Of a stretch of 64,000 bases of DNA, positions 63,518 to 64,000 are shown in pieces. The DNA comes from Fusobacteriales bacterium (GTDB lineage Bacteria; Fusobacteriota; Fusobacteriia; Fusobacteriales; Fusobacteriaceae): NCBI GenBank assembly GCA_020063625.1, contig JAICDD010000010.1:24869-88868 (forward strand), read 5' to 3'. Position 1 is the first letter of the stretch; every line of letters starts with the position of its first letter. The translations under genes and the position numbers were made by a program. A model generated the notes under the pieces. The model saw nothing but the letters and a program-made list of their open reading frames with translations, had not been told where the DNA came from and did not search any database.

Positions 63518-63552
63518 AATTTTCTTCCTCCTTTATATTTTATTATGGAATT

Positions 63553-63581
63553 ATTGTATCACTTTATTAGTACTAAGTCAA
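63553..63581 (-). promoter_or_regulatory. Promoter of the liv operon
   Basis: On the minus strand TTGACT, 17-base spacer, TACAAT; 36 bases upstream of the livK ATG. Confidence 0.75.
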
Positions 63582-63730
63582 TGAAATTATTTTAATGATA
63601 TTTATATATTCTATATATAATGTCGCTAGAAAAAAATTGAATTTCTCTTAAATTATAAATAATTTTATAAAATGTTTATAACTATAAAAATCATTATTTA
63701 TTATTTTTAAAAAAATATTTTCTATTTGAT

Positions 63731-63759
63731 TTGACTTGTGAATTTATTTGTATTACAAT
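63731..63759 (+). promoter_or_regulatory. Promoter for the right-edge gene
   Basis: TTGACT (63731-63736), 17-base spacer, TACAAT (63754-63759), the same hexamers as the divergent liv promoter. It would give a leader of about 215 bases. Confidence 0.7.
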
Positions 63760-63780
63760 TTAATTATAGTATAAAAATAT

Positions 63781-63900
63781 AATTTATATATTATATGAAA
63801 TATATAAATTATATTTTTATTAAAAAACTTTATACGCAATAAAATATGCGTATAATATAGTCGGAATGGTGGTTATTACGCAATAAAGCTGCGTATATAG
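63781..63900 (+). promoter_or_regulatory. Structured leader with two near-duplicate hairpins
   Basis: 63781-63810 is an AATTTATATA/TATATAAATT dyad. 63830-63855 forms TTATACGCA/TGCGTATAA with an ATAAAATA loop; 63877-63895 forms TACGCA/TGCGTA with an ATAAAGC loop. The two hairpins share the stretch TACGCAATAAA...TGCGTATA, 44 bases apart, separated by TATAGTCGGAATGGTGG. Followed by a G-rich segment (GGGGAGTTAGGCGAAACTTGG). No known riboswitch consensus is recognised. Confidence 0.5.
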
Positions 63901-63983
63901 GGGAGTTAGGCGAAACTTGGTTTATTAAATTTTAGGGATAATTTTTTAATTAAGGTTATTTAAATGAAAGGAGATATATTTTA

Positions 63984-64000
63984 ATGTCACAAAATTATGC
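63984..64000 (+). CDS. 5' end of a gene cut by the window edge
   Basis: AAAGGAG at good spacing precedes ATG 63984; only MSQNY is visible. Function cannot be judged. It lies downstream of the structured leader and the promoter at 63731. Confidence 0.55.

Noticed and set aside
63781..63900. Purine, TPP, SAM, lysine, glycine or T-box riboswitch in the right-edge leader
   Set aside because: None of the conserved core sequences of these classes is present, although the leader does look structured.
1..64000. tRNA, rRNA or tmRNA genes
   Set aside because: I looked for T-loop-like GGTTCRA motifs and long G+C-rich conserved stretches and found none; a covariance-model scan would be needed to exclude them fully.

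Overview
The window is strongly A+T-rich, with ATA, TTA and AGA dominating codon use. It reads as a chromosomal segment of an anaerobic, diderm, Fusobacteriota-like bacterium. The support is an outer-membrane beta-barrel ending in Phe, exported lipoproteins, an [FeFe] hydrogenase cluster, Liv, Rbs and Tct uptake systems, and no respiratory genes. The phylum is an inference; there is no rRNA or tRNA gene here to confirm it.

Layout. 1-5.8 kb: end of an unknown gene, a hybrid sensor kinase whose phospho-acceptor His is replaced by Lys, a DUF4250 protein, a NUDIX hydrolase, an exported esterase, a LacI-type sugar-binding protein without its DNA-binding domain, and a small membrane protein. 5.9-15.7 kb: oligoendopeptidase F, then a Crp/Fnr regulator divergent from a five-gene envelope operon (beta-barrel, e(P4)-type phosphatase, a catalytically degenerate paralogue, a two-repeat lipoprotein, and a 5'-nucleotidase-C/nuclease fusion lipoprotein). 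I read this operon as extracellular nucleic-acid and nucleotide scavenging. 15.8-19.7 kb (minus strand): PBP1A, RlmN and an HD-domain protein. 20.5-24.2 kb: a five-gene [FeFe]-hydrogenase cluster with two thioredoxin-like ferredoxins, a PAS protein and a SpoIIE-type phosphatase. 24.3-28.9 kb: an IS3-like orfA remnant, an aldo/keto reductase pseudogene behind a MerR-type promoter, an intact aldo/keto reductase and an exported unknown.

29.2-37.3 kb is a complete four-gene Wadjet anti-plasmid operon of the type II family (jetABCD), bracketed by mosaic non-coding repeats that also occur at two other accessory junctions. 37.7-46.4 kb is the most unusual region. A protein fusing a dead ABC-ATPase domain to a GAF domain and a HisKA_2 histidine kinase precedes an ANTAR response regulator with its own consensus promoter. 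A leader RNA with two related hairpins and an overlapping terminator follows, then rbsK-rbsD-rbsA-rbsC-rbsB. This looks like two-component control of ribose uptake by transcription antitermination, with a sensor that may descend from a transporter ATPase.

46.4-55.6 kb: a ferredoxin remnant, a TetR regulator, a lipoprotein pseudogene with three in-frame stops, and a FadR-type regulator with two matching operator palindromes in front of a tctC-tctB-tctA, HbpS-like and iron-alcohol-dehydrogenase operon (the last gene frameshifted). 55.9-64 kb: an unknown protein, a MORN protein, a tyrosine recombinase, a PHP phosphatase and the livK-H-M-G-F operon (minus strand). At the right edge a promoter drives a leader with two near-duplicate hairpins ahead of a gene cut by the window end.
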